From NCBI GenBank assembly GCA_050743265.1, contig JBOGEN010000220.1, positions 1 through 47,855 on the forward strand: 47,855 nucleotides of DNA, written 5' to 3'. This DNA comes from JBOGEN01 sp050743265 (lineage in GTDB: Bacteria > Actinomycetota > Actinomycetes > JBOGEN01). The translations under genes and the position numbers were made by a program. Every line of letters begins with the position of its first letter. The stretch's first letter is position 1. Below are positions 24,149-31,669 of the stretch, in pieces. A model generated the notes under the pieces. That model worked only from the letters and a program-made list of their open reading frames with translations, made no database searches and was not told the origin of the DNA.

Positions 24149-26675
24149 CCCGGAGCACGTCCAGCCGGGCCGCCCGGCGCGCCGGCCACACCGCGGCCAG
24201 CACGCCCGCGACCCCGGCGAGCAGAAGGAACACCACGAGCCGCATGACCGGGACGCTGAGCACCTCGATGCCCTGGCCCTGCAGGGTCCGTTGCAGGGTG
24301 ATCCCGAAGGCCAGGCCGAGGCCCGTTCCGAGCAGCGCCCCGTACACTGCGATCACCACGGACTCGAGGCGGATCATGCGCCGCAGCTGCCTGCGGGCCA
24401 TGCCCACGGCACGCAGCAGGCCGATCTCGTGCGTCCGCTCGATCACGGACAGGGCGAGCGTGTTCACGATGCCCAGCACCGCGATCAGCACGGACAGGAC
24501 GAGCAGCGCGTAGATCATCATCAGCAGCTGGTCGACCTGACCCTTCTGCTGGTCCTTGAACTCCGTCTGGTCCTTGAGGTCGACGATGGGGAACGACGCG
24601 GTGACGTCGGCCAGTTCCTTCTTCACCTGGGCGAGGTCGGCTCCCGGCTCGGTGTTGACGTAGAGGAAGTTGTCCTGGTTCGCGTACCCGGCCTGCTCGA
24701 ACGTGTGCAGCGAGACGTTGTACGGCCCGAGCGCCTGGTTCGGCTGGTAGATGCCGCCGACCCGCAGCGTTTCCGTGCCCGCGAACGGGAACGTCATCGC
24801 GACCGTATCGCCGACCTTCCAGCCCTTCGACTCGGCCACGGCCGAGTCGACCAGCAGGCCGTTGCCGCGCAGCCCGCTCGTCGACCCGGCGTCGAACTCC
24901 ATCCGGACGGCCTGGTTCACCGCCGACGGGTCGACTGCGGAGAGGAACACGTTGCCGCCGTCCACCCGCGCCTGGCCGAAGCGCTGCGCGGTCACGGCGG
25001 CCACCCCGGACACGTCCCGCGCCTCGTCGGCGACGGCGGGACTGAACGGGCCCGCCACCTCGTTCGACACGACGAAGTCGGCGCCGAGGACGCGGTCCAT
25101 GAGCTTGTCGATGGACGCGGTCGTCGACGCGCCGAGCACGCTCATCGACGTCACCAGCGCGAGGCCGATCATGAGCGCGGACGCGGTCGCCGCCGTGCGG
25201 CGCGGGTTGCGCCGGGCGTTCTCGCGGGCCAGCCGCCCGACCGTCCCGTACGCGCGCGGCAGCCACCCGCCCAGTACGCGCAGCACCGGACGGCTCAGCC
25301 CGGGGCTGAGCACGATCGTGCCGACCAGCAGCAGCAACGCGCCGAGCCCGACGAGCGAGGCCGCCTGGGACCCGTCGTCGCTGCCCAGCGCGCCCAGCAG
25401 GGCCCCGGCCCCGATCACGGCCAGCACGGCCCCGACCAGCGCGCGCACCCGCGGGGAGCGCTCCGGCAGCGCCACGTCGTCTCGCATGGCCGCCACCGGT
25501 GGCATCCGGGACGCCCGCCGGGCCGGCAGGTACGCCGCGAACACGGTCACGAGCACGCCCACGGCGTACGCCCACACGACCGTGCGCGCGCCGAACACGA
25601 GCGGGCCGTCGAGCTGCAGGCCGACCTGGCCGAACAGGGTCCGCAGCAGGGCGGCGAGCCCCACGCCGACGCCGAGGCCCACCGTGGAGCCCACGATCCC
25701 GACGACGAGCGCCTCGCCGAGCACGCTGGTCGACACCTGGCGCCGCGTCGCGCCGAGCGCACGCAGCAGCGCGAGCTCGCGCGAACGCTGCGCGACGAGC
25801 ATGGAGAACGTGTTGAGGATGAGGAACGTGCCGACCACGAGAGCGACACCGGCGAAGACGAGCAGGAAGATGTTGAAGAACTGCAGCCCCTCCTCGAACT
25901 CCGAGGCGCTCTCCTCGGTGAACTCGGTCTTCGTCTGGGCCTCGTACGCGCCCGGGATCGCCGCCACCACCCGGTCCCGCAGCGCGGCCTCGCCCACGCC
26001 GGGCTCGGCCTTGACCGAGATGGAGCTGAACACGTCCGGGGCGCCGAGCAGCCGCTGCGCGGTGGCCGTGTCGAAGGCCACCAGCGACGCGCCGGCCAGA
26101 CCGCCGGAGTCGCCGAACCGGAAGACCCCCACCACCGTCGCGTCACGAGCACCGGACGGGGTGAGCACCCGGGTCCGGTCGCCGGCGCCCAGGTCGGCCT
26201 GGTCCGCGGTCTGCGTGTCGATGGCCACCTCGGTGGGGCCGCGCGGGGCCGCGCCGTCGACCAGGTGCAGCGAGGACAGGCCCGGGGCGTTCTCGAAGTT
26301 GACCCCGATGCCGGGTGCGCCGTTGCCACCGACGGCGTCGCCGGCCTTGTCGACCACATAGACGCCCTCGGACTGGACGTCGCCGACCGCGGACCGGACG
26401 CCGTCGACCCTCCGGATGGAAGCGAGCACCGCGGCGGGCACGCCCTGCTCCCCGGCGGCGGTCGTCCCGCTGAAGATGTCGGTGTCGTACGAGGTCTTTT
26501 TGGTGACCGTGACGTCGGCGGTGACGCTGTCGAACAGGTCGCGGAACGTCTTGCCGAGCGTGTCGGTGAACACGAGCGTGCCGGCGACGAACGCGACGCC
26601 GAGGACGACGGCCATGCCCGAGAGGAGGAGGCGCAGCTTGTGAGCGAGCAGGCTGCGCAGTGTGGTGCGGAGCAT
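24132..26675 (-). CDS. MacB/FtsX-type ABC transporter permease
   Basis: The 847-residue membrane protein has an N-terminal helix (LLLSGMAVVLGVAFVAGTLVF), a MacB-like extracytoplasmic domain, and a three-helix FtsX core (FLLVFAGVALVVGTFLILNTFSMLVAQRSREL). Then come two more helices, a second extracellular domain, and a second FtsX core near the C-terminus (ALLVLSVLIAVLGIVNTLALSVIERTHEIGLLRAVG). Such transporters use ATP to drive work across the membrane, exporting peptides, lipids or antibiotics. The substrate is unknown. It starts 4 bp after the ATPase stop, so the two form one operon. The last codons encode VTTE and lie within a tandem repeat. Confidence 0.92.
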   Translation of the reverse strand: MLRTTLRSLLAHKLRLLLSGMAVVLGVAFVAGTLVFTDTLGKTFRDLFDSVTADVTVTKKTSYDTDIFSGTTAAGEQGVPAAVLASIRRVDGVRSAVGDVQSEGVYVVDKAGDAVGGNGAPGIGVNFENAPGLSSLHLVDGAAPRGPTEVAIDTQTADQADLGAGDRTRVLTPSGARDATVVGVFRFGDSGGLAGASLVAFDTATAQRLLGAPDVFSSISVKAEPGVGEAALRDRVVAAIPGAYEAQTKTEFTEESASEFEEGLQFFNIFLLVFAGVALVVGTFLILNTFSMLVAQRSRELALLRALGATRRQVSTSVLGEALVVGIVGSTVGLGVGVGLAALLRTLFGQVGLQLDGPLVFGARTVVWAYAVGVLVTVFAAYLPARRASRMPPVAAMRDDVALPERSPRVRALVGAVLAVIGAGALLGALGSDDGSQAASLVGLGALLLLVGTIVLSPGLSRPVLRVLGGWLPRAYGTVGRLARENARRNPRRTAATASALMIGLALVTSMSVLGASTTASIDKLMDRVLGADFVVSNEVAGPFSPAVADEARDVSGVAAVTAQRFGQARVDGGNVFLSAVDPSAVNQAVRMEFDAGSTSGLRGNGLLVDSAVAESKGWKVGDTVAMTFPFAGTETLRVGGIYQPNQALGPYNVSLHTFEQAGYANQDNFLYVNTEPGADLAQVKKELADVTASFPIVDLKDQTEFKDQQKGQVDQLLMMIYALLVLSVLIAVLGIVNTLALSVIERTHEIGLLRAVGMARRQLRRMIRLESVVIAVYGALLGTGLGLAFGITLQRTLQGQGIEVLSVPVMRLVVFLLLAGVAGVLAAVWPARRAARLDVLRAVTTE

Positions 26676-26679
26676 CTCC

Positions 26680-27468
26680 TCAGACCCTCCGGCCGGTGGC
26701 GTCGAACCTCTTCAGCCGATCGAGCACGGCCTCGGCCGTGGGCTGGAGCATCTCGTCGACGACCCGGCCGTCGGCGAGGAAGAGCACCCGGTCGGCGTAC
26801 CCGGCCGCGTTCGGGTCGTGCGTGACCATGACGACGGTCTGGCCCATCTCGTCGACGGAGCGCCGCAGGAACGTGAGGATCTCCGCGCCGGCGCGGGAGT
26901 CGAGGTTGCCGGTCGGCTCGTCCGCGAAGATGATCTGCGGCCGCGAGGCGAGAGCGCGGGCGCAGGCCACGCGCTGCTGCTGGCCCCCGGAGAGCTGGGA
27001 GGGGCGGTGGTCGAGCCGGTCACGCAGGCCGACGGTGTCGATGACGGTGTCGAGCCAGCCCTTCTCGGGCGTACGCCCGGCGATGTCGAGAGGCAGCGTG
27101 ATGTTCTCCCGCGCCGTCAGCGTGGGCACGAGGTTGAACGCCTGGAACACGAAGCCGACCGCGTCGCGGCGCAACCGGGTCAGGGTCTTGTCGCCCAGCG
27201 TCGTGAGGTCGGTGTCCCCGATGAACGTCCGGCCGCCGCTGACTTCGTCGAGACCCGCCATGCAGTGCATGAGCGTCGACTTGCCGGAGCCCGACGGCCC
27301 CATGATCGCGGTGTACTGCCCGCGCCGGAACGAGACCGACACGTCGTCGAGCGCGACCACGCGGGTCTCGCCCTCGCCGTAGACCTTGCTCAGACCCTCC
27401 GCGCGCGCTGCGTCCCCCTGCTCGTCCGGGCTCGTCGTCGCCTCCGCCGTCGTCGCGGCACTCTCCAC
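26680..27468 (-). CDS. MacB/LolD-type ABC transporter ATPase
   Basis: The 262-residue ATPase has Walker A GPSGSGKSTLMHCMAGLD, Q-loop FVFQAFNLVPTLTARENITLP, signature LSGGQQQRVACARAL, Walker B IIFADEPTGNLDS and switch VTHDPNAA. These are textbook marks of the LolD/MacB subfamily. It powers the FtsX-type permease encoded next. GTG 27468 is preferred because GGGAG lies 5 nt upstream and the family homology starts soon after. The open frame extends 52 codons further but crosses the probable promoter. A 32-bp inverted repeat surrounding a -10 box lies upstream, suggesting repressor control. Confidence 0.92.
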   Translation of the reverse strand: MESAATTAEATTSPDEQGDAARAEGLSKVYGEGETRVVALDDVSVSFRRGQYTAIMGPSGSGKSTLMHCMAGLDEVSGGRTFIGDTDLTTLGDKTLTRLRRDAVGFVFQAFNLVPTLTARENITLPLDIAGRTPEKGWLDTVIDTVGLRDRLDHRPSQLSGGQQQRVACARALASRPQIIFADEPTGNLDSRAGAEILTFLRRSVDEMGQTVVMVTHDPNAAGYADRVLFLADGRVVDEMLQPTAEAVLDRLKRFDATGRRV

Positions 27469-27491
27469 GTGGACTCCCGATGCCGTGGCCA

Positions 27492-27523
27492 ACCCCCGTA
27501 CCGGGACGAACCTAGACGGGGGT
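27492..27523 (-). promoter_or_regulatory. Promoter with flanking 8-bp inverted repeat (operator candidate)
   Basis: ACCCCCGT (27492-27499) and ACGGGGGT (27516-27523) are perfect inverted copies 16 bp apart. On the minus strand the spacer holds TAGGTT (27509-27514), a -10 box that would give a leader of about 34 nt for the ATPase gene. A dimeric repressor bound here would cover the promoter. Confidence 0.5.
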
Positions 27524-27668
27524 ACGTCCTCCTGCACGGTGTTTGTTGGCCGGCGGGTATCGGCTCGATCACCGCGCTCTTGTCCTTTCCGCACCAAAGG
27601 GACAGGGGGGACTTCGCACGACACGGGCCGCGGTCAGGGCCGCCGCATGCCCCTCCTCGAGCGGGCGC

Positions 27669-28697
27669 TCACAGGTCGGGGCTGTGGGTGCGAACCGAGG
27701 GGACGTCGAACTCCTGCTGCGCGCGCGGCTCGTCGCGCGCAGGGCCGGGGGATCCCAGGGAGACGGCGACGTCACCCGGCCCAGCCGCCGCGTCGGTCTG
27801 ATCGCCCGGCGGGTCGTCGGCGGGCACAGGCAGCGGGGGAGGCGTGCCGCCGTACTCCGGGCACAGCGCCTGGTGGTCGCACCAGTCGCAGAGCCGGCTC
27901 GGCCGTGGACGCCAGTCACCGGTACGCGTCGCGCGCTCGATGGCCTGCCACAGCGCGCGGACCTTGCGCTCGGTAGCCCGCAGGTCGGCCTCGTCCGGCT
28001 CGTACCTCAGTACCTCGCCGCTGCCGAGGTAGAGCAGCTGGAGCTGGCGGGGCACGCGCCCGTGCAACCGCCACAGCACGAGCGCGTAGAAGCGCATCTG
28101 GAACAGCGCACGCGTCTCGAAGCCGTCACGCGGTGCCTTGCCCGTCTTGTAGTCCACCACCCGCATGTCCCCGGAGGGGGCCACGTCGAGCCGGTCGACG
28201 TACCCCCGCAGGCGCAGCCCGTCGTCGTCGAGCAGTGTCTCCACGTACAGCTCGCGCTCGGCCGGCTCGAGCCGCGTCGGGTCCTCCAAGGCGAAGTAGC
28301 GCCCGAGCAGGTCACCCGCCTCCTCCAGCCAGGACGGCGGTGTCGGTCCGTCGGGGTGAAACAGCTCCGCCAGCTCGGGGTCGGACGCGCGCAGCCGCTC
28401 CCACTCGGGAGCGAGCAGGTCCGCGGCCTGCTCGCGGGTGCGCCTGGCCGCCGGCAGGTCGAAGAGGCGCTCCAGGACGGCGTGGACGACGGTGCCGCGG
28501 GCCGCTGCCGGGCTGGGACGCTCGGGTAGCCGGTCCACCACCCGGAAGCGGTACAGCAGGGGACAGGTCATGAAGTCGCTGGCCCGGGACGGGGAGAGGG
28601 CGGGAACCCGCCTGCCCGCGTCCTCGGCCTCGTCGGCGCGGACGGGCTCCGCGCCCACATGCTTGCCCGCGTGCGTCCCCGTCGGTGGTGCCGTCAC
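27669..28697 (-). CDS. RecB-family PD-(D/E)XK nuclease with iron-sulfur cysteines
   Basis: The 342-residue protein has SPSRASDFMTCPLLYRFRVVD, RGTVVHAVLERLFDLP, then LRGYVDRLDVAPSG with MRVVDYKTGKAP. These supply the Asp and the DYK of the PD-(D/E)XK nuclease core. The end has CDWCDHQALCPEYGG. Together with the Cys in MTCP this makes a 1+3 cysteine set like the iron-sulfur staple of AddB and Cas4 nucleases. It is probably a single-strand DNA exonuclease in repair (RecB-like; M. tuberculosis Rv2119 is at the same locus, from memory). GTG 28697 is chosen because a TACCCT box ends 7 nt upstream; the longer frame crosses the divergent promoter. The 60-residue C-terminal tail is low complexity. Confidence 0.9.
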   Translation of the reverse strand: MTAPPTGTHAGKHVGAEPVRADEAEDAGRRVPALSPSRASDFMTCPLLYRFRVVDRLPERPSPAAARGTVVHAVLERLFDLPAARRTREQAADLLAPEWERLRASDPELAELFHPDGPTPPSWLEEAGDLLGRYFALEDPTRLEPAERELYVETLLDDDGLRLRGYVDRLDVAPSGDMRVVDYKTGKAPRDGFETRALFQMRFYALVLWRLHGRVPRQLQLLYLGSGEVLRYEPDEADLRATERKVRALWQAIERATRTGDWRPRPSRLCDWCDHQALCPEYGGTPPPLPVPADDPPGDQTDAAAGPGDVAVSLGSPGPARDEPRAQQEFDVPSVRTHSPDL

Positions 28698-28704
28698 GGT
28701 CGCG

Positions 28705-28710
28705 AGGGTA
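28705..28710 (-). promoter_or_regulatory. -10 box TACCCT (minus strand), leaderless nuclease gene
   Basis: The box lies 7 nt before GTG 28697 on the minus strand, with no ribosome site between. Confidence 0.5.
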
Positions 28711-28772
28711 GGGGAGGCCACCGTCAGCGGGACGGTACCGCAGGCGGTCGAGGCGCGGCCTCCCCGCACGTC

Positions 28773-28778
28773 TAGCAT
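28773..28778 (+). promoter_or_regulatory. -10 box TAGCAT, leaderless M50 protease gene
   Basis: TAGCAT ends 7 nt before GTG 28786. The 88-bp region between the divergent starts therefore holds both promoters. Confidence 0.5.
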
Positions 28779-28785
28779 CGGCGAG

Positions 28786-29937
28786 GTGACGGATGGCAAC
28801 GCCGCAGGCACCGGTGAGGCCCCGCCCGAACGCGGGGGTGGCGTGCGGATGGGGCGCATCCTGGGCGTTCCGGTCTATGTCACCCCGGCCTGGTTCCTCG
28901 TCGCCGGGCTGATCACGTTCTTCTTCGCGGACACGGTCGAGGAGTCCGTCCCCGGCCTCGGCGCGGGCCGCTACGTCGTGTCCGCCTCGTTCGCCCTGCT
29001 GCTGTACGGGTCGGTGCTGCTGCACGAGCTGAGCCACACGGTGGTCGCCCTACGGCTCGGCCTGCCCGTACGCCGGGTCACGCTGCACCTGCTCGGCGGG
29101 TTCAGCGAGATCGAGCGCGAGCCGGACACCCCGGGCCGCGAGTTCCTCGTCGCCGCCGCCGGCCCGATCGTCTCGCTCGCCCTGGGCGGGCTGGGCATGC
29201 TGCTCGTCCTCGTCACCGAGCGCGGCACCGTGGTCTTCCTCCTGGCCTGGTCCGTGGCCTTGGCCAACCTGCTTGTCGGAGGGTTCAACCTGCTGCCCGG
29301 CCTTCCGCTGGACGGGGGGCGCGTGCTGCGGGCGGGCGTGTGGAAGGTCTCCGGCCGTCCGTACACGGGCACGATGGCCGCGGCCTGGGTCGGGCGTGGC
29401 CTCGCCGTCGTCGTCCTCGCCGTGCCGCTGCTGCTCCCGGTGTTCACCGACGAGTCCCCGGATCTCGTGTCCGTCGTGTGGGCCGCCCTGGTTGCGTCCT
29501 TCGTCTGGGTCGGTGCGAGCCAGTCGATCTTCGGCGCCCGGGTACGCGAGCGGCTCCCGGAGCTGCAGGCGCGCACCCTGGCACGGCGCGCCGTGCCCGC
29601 CCTGGCCGACGTCCCGGTCTCGGAGGCGCTGCGCCGCATGGAGGAGGCCGGTGCCACCGGGATCGTCGTCGTCGACGGCAACGGCCAGCCGTCCGGGATC
29701 GTCAACGAGGCCGCGGTCACGGCCACGCCGGAGCACCGGCGTCCCTGGGTGGCGCTGTCCGCGGTGAGCCGTCACCTCGAGCCCGGACTGGAGCTCGGGA
29801 TCGACCTTGTCGGGGAGGACCTGCTCGCCGCGATGCGGCGGTCCCCGGCCACCGAGTACCTCGTCCGGGACGAGGACGGCGCGGTGTACGGCGTGCTCTC
29901 GGCGTCCGACGTCGACCGGGTCTTCGCGTCGGTCTGA
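28786..29937 (+). CDS. M50 site-2-protease-like intramembrane peptidase with CBS domains
   Basis: The 383-residue membrane protein has the zinc motif HELSH in LLYGSVLLHELSHTVVAL and the second ligand motif NLLPGLPLDGGRVL (NPDG-like). About six helices form the core. The C-terminal 130 residues are cytoplasmic and CBS-like (ADVPVSEALRRMEEAGATGIVVVD; EYLVRDEDGAVYGVLSASDVDRV). CBS domains usually sense adenine nucleotides, so proteolysis may respond to energy state. Likely substrates are membrane-anchored regulators, but none can be named. GTG 28786 is supported by the leaderless -10 box and by the end of similarity. It is divergent from the nuclease and 43 bp ahead of trmI. Confidence 0.9.
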   Translation: MTDGNAAGTGEAPPERGGGVRMGRILGVPVYVTPAWFLVAGLITFFFADTVEESVPGLGAGRYVVSASFALLLYGSVLLHELSHTVVALRLGLPVRRVTLHLLGGFSEIEREPDTPGREFLVAAAGPIVSLALGGLGMLLVLVTERGTVVFLLAWSVALANLLVGGFNLLPGLPLDGGRVLRAGVWKVSGRPYTGTMAAAWVGRGLAVVVLAVPLLLPVFTDESPDLVSVVWAALVASFVWVGASQSIFGARVRERLPELQARTLARRAVPALADVPVSEALRRMEEAGATGIVVVDGNGQPSGIVNEAAVTATPEHRRPWVALSAVSRHLEPGLELGIDLVGEDLLAAMRRSPATEYLVRDEDGAVYGVLSASDVDRVFASV

Positions 29938-29967
29938 CAGGCCCCCGAAGCGGCCCGCGTCCCTCGA

Positions 29968-29973
29968 TAGGGT
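29968..29973 (+). promoter_or_regulatory. -10 box TAGGGT of trmI, leaderless arrangement
   Basis: TAGGGT ends 7 nt before GTG 29981; it also selects this GTG over the in-frame GTG at 29972, which overlaps the box. Confidence 0.5.
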
Positions 29974-29980
29974 GACGCGC

Positions 29981-30910
29981 GTGACGGAGGGCGCCGGTGG
30001 GCACACGGGCCCCCGGCGACGCCGGGGGCCCTTCGACGTGGGCGACCAGGTGCAGCTCACCGACCCGAAGGGCCGGCACAACACGCTGCTGCTCGAGGCG
30101 GGCCACACCTTCCACACACACCGCGGGTCGATCCCGCACGACGACCTCATCGGCGCGCCGGAGGGGTCGGTGGTCGAGTCCTCGGGCGGCACCCGCTACC
30201 TGGCGCTGCGCCCGCTGCTCCCGGACTTCGTCCTCTCCATGCCCCGCGGCGCGGCCGTCGTGTACCCGAAGGACGCCGCGCAGGTGGTCGGCATGGCCGA
30301 CGTGTTCCCGGGCGCTCGGGTCGCCGAGGCAGGCGTCGGCTCGGGCGCGCTGACCTGCTCCCTGCTCCAGGCGGTCGGCGACACCGGGCGAGTCACCTCG
30401 TACGAGCGGCGTGAGGACTTCGCCGCCGTGGCCCGGCGCAACGTCGAGCGGTTCTTCGGCGGGCCGCACCCAGCGTGGGACCTCGTCGTCGGCGACCTCG
30501 CGGCGCGCCTCGCCGCGGACCACCCCGCGGGCGACGAGGGGGGCAAGGGCGACGAGGGCAGCGCACTCGACCGGGTCGTGCTCGACATGCTCGCCCCGTG
30601 GGAGTGCGTGGACGCCGCCGCCGGGGCGCTCGTCCCCGGGGGCGTGCTCTGCTGCTACGTCGCGACCACGACCCAGCTGTCCCGTGTCGTCGAGGAGCTC
30701 CGTGGCCACGGGACCTTCACCGAGCCCGCGGCCTGGGAGACGATGGTGCGCAGCTGGCACGTCGAGGGGCTGGCGGTCCGGCCCGACCACCGGATGGTGG
30801 GGCACACCGGCTTCCTCGTGACCGCGCGGAGGATGGCCCCGGGGGTCACGCCGCCACTGCGCCGGCGACGTCCCGCCAAGGGCGCCCAGCCGGCCCCGGC
30901 GACCGGCTGA
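29981..30910 (+). CDS. trmI: tRNA (adenine-58-N1) methyltransferase TrmI
   Basis: TrmI methylates A58 in the T-loop of tRNAs using S-adenosylmethionine and acts as a tetramer. The 309-residue protein has the N-terminal beta domain (DQVQLTDPKGRHNTLLLEAGHTFHTHRG). The Rossmann core carries VAEAGVGSGALTCSLL (SAM motif I), TSYERREDFAAVARRNVE, and the catalytic VVLDMLAPWECVD with the motif IV Asp. The C-terminus is Arg-rich (RRRRPAKG). A Gly/Asp-rich insert (GDEGGKGDEGS) is present near residue 185. The M. tuberculosis homologue Rv2118c lies next to the proteasomal ATPase, as here. The start is GTG 29981. Confidence 0.93.
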   Translation: MTEGAGGHTGPRRRRGPFDVGDQVQLTDPKGRHNTLLLEAGHTFHTHRGSIPHDDLIGAPEGSVVESSGGTRYLALRPLLPDFVLSMPRGAAVVYPKDAAQVVGMADVFPGARVAEAGVGSGALTCSLLQAVGDTGRVTSYERREDFAAVARRNVERFFGGPHPAWDLVVGDLAARLAADHPAGDEGGKGDEGSALDRVVLDMLAPWECVDAAAGALVPGGVLCCYVATTTQLSRVVEELRGHGTFTEPAAWETMVRSWHVEGLAVRPDHRMVGHTGFLVTARRMAPGVTPPLRRRRPAKGAQPAPATG

Positions 30911-30914
30911 GCGG

Positions 30915-31556
30915 ATGGACAAGTCCACGGGGCAGGACACGGTGACGGGGTCAGGGGACGCGGAGGAACAGGCGGCCGGGGGCCCGGACGAGGTCCCGCA
31001 GGCCGGCTCCCGGCGCGCTCGTGCCGTCACCGCGGCGATCACCGTCCTCGCCGCCCTCGTCGGCCTCGGCGTGTTCGCGGCCGTCCGCCATGCGGGGACG
31101 CCGGACGGGATGGGGGCGGTCGGGCCCGCGCCCACGGAGTCCGCGCCCCCGGTCCGGGACGTGGACTGGCGGCGCGCCGCCCACCCGCTGGAGTGTGGTG
31201 AGCTGCCGCTCCGGGTTCTCGACGTCGACATCGCCGACCTGGTCGGGGGCGACGGTCCCGAGGCCGTGGTCGTGCTGCGCTGCGACGCGGGGGCGGGCAG
31301 CCCACCCTCCACGGTGTTCGTCTACGACCGCCGCTCGTCCAGGACGACACCCCCGACCCCGATCGCGACCCTTCTCGCCGGTGGTGAGGACCTGCTGCTC
31401 AACGAGGTGGACGCGGAGGACGGGGTCGTCCGGGGCGAGGCGTTCGGCTACTCCGGGCCGGGGGTGCCGCGCTGCTGCCCGGACCGTCACGACGAGGTGA
31501 GCTGGCAGTGGACCGGAACCGAGTTCCGCCGGGAGACCCGCCCGCTGGGTGGGTGA
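30915..31556 (+). CDS. Hypothetical protein with one N-terminal membrane segment
   Basis: I do not recognise the family. The 213-residue protein has a 37-residue cytoplasmic N-terminus, one hydrophobic segment (AVTAAITVLAALVGLGVFAAV, split here as about residues 37-57) and an extracellular domain. The latter includes ECGELPLRVLDVDIADLVGGDGPEAVVVLRC and ends with GYSGPGVPRCCPDRHDEVSWQWTG. Four Cys could form disulfides, and the CCPD...W pattern recalls secreted actinobacterial proteins of unknown role. It starts 4 bp after trmI, so the two are co-transcribed. It ends about 110 bp before the arc gene. Confidence 0.7.
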   Translation: MDKSTGQDTVTGSGDAEEQAAGGPDEVPQAGSRRARAVTAAITVLAALVGLGVFAAVRHAGTPDGMGAVGPAPTESAPPVRDVDWRRAAHPLECGELPLRVLDVDIADLVGGDGPEAVVVLRCDAGAGSPPSTVFVYDRRSSRTTPPTPIATLLAGGEDLLLNEVDAEDGVVRGEAFGYSGPGVPRCCPDRHDEVSWQWTGTEFRRETRPLGG

Positions 31557-31630
31557 GCCGGTTCCCCTCGGAGTGAATGATCTCGGCGTCTTGTCCGCGT
31601 GATCCGCGATTCCTGGACTCCCGCCGAAGG

Positions 31631-31636
31631 TAGGGT
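31631..31636 (+). promoter_or_regulatory. -10 box TAGGGT of arc
   Basis: TAGGGT would give a leader of about 28 nt containing a near-consensus AGGAGGTGAG ribosome site before GTG 31670. A weak GATTCC lies 17 bp upstream of the box. Confidence 0.5.
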
Positions 31637-31669
31637 CGGCAGTGCCATCCGCCCAGGAGGTGAGGTCGC

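Noticed and set aside
24115..25575. Alternative reading frame inside the MacB-like permease ending in Ile-Thr-Thr-Glu
   Set aside because: The tail similarity comes from the 17-bp repeat; the rest of the frame is Arg/Gly-rich shadow sequence.
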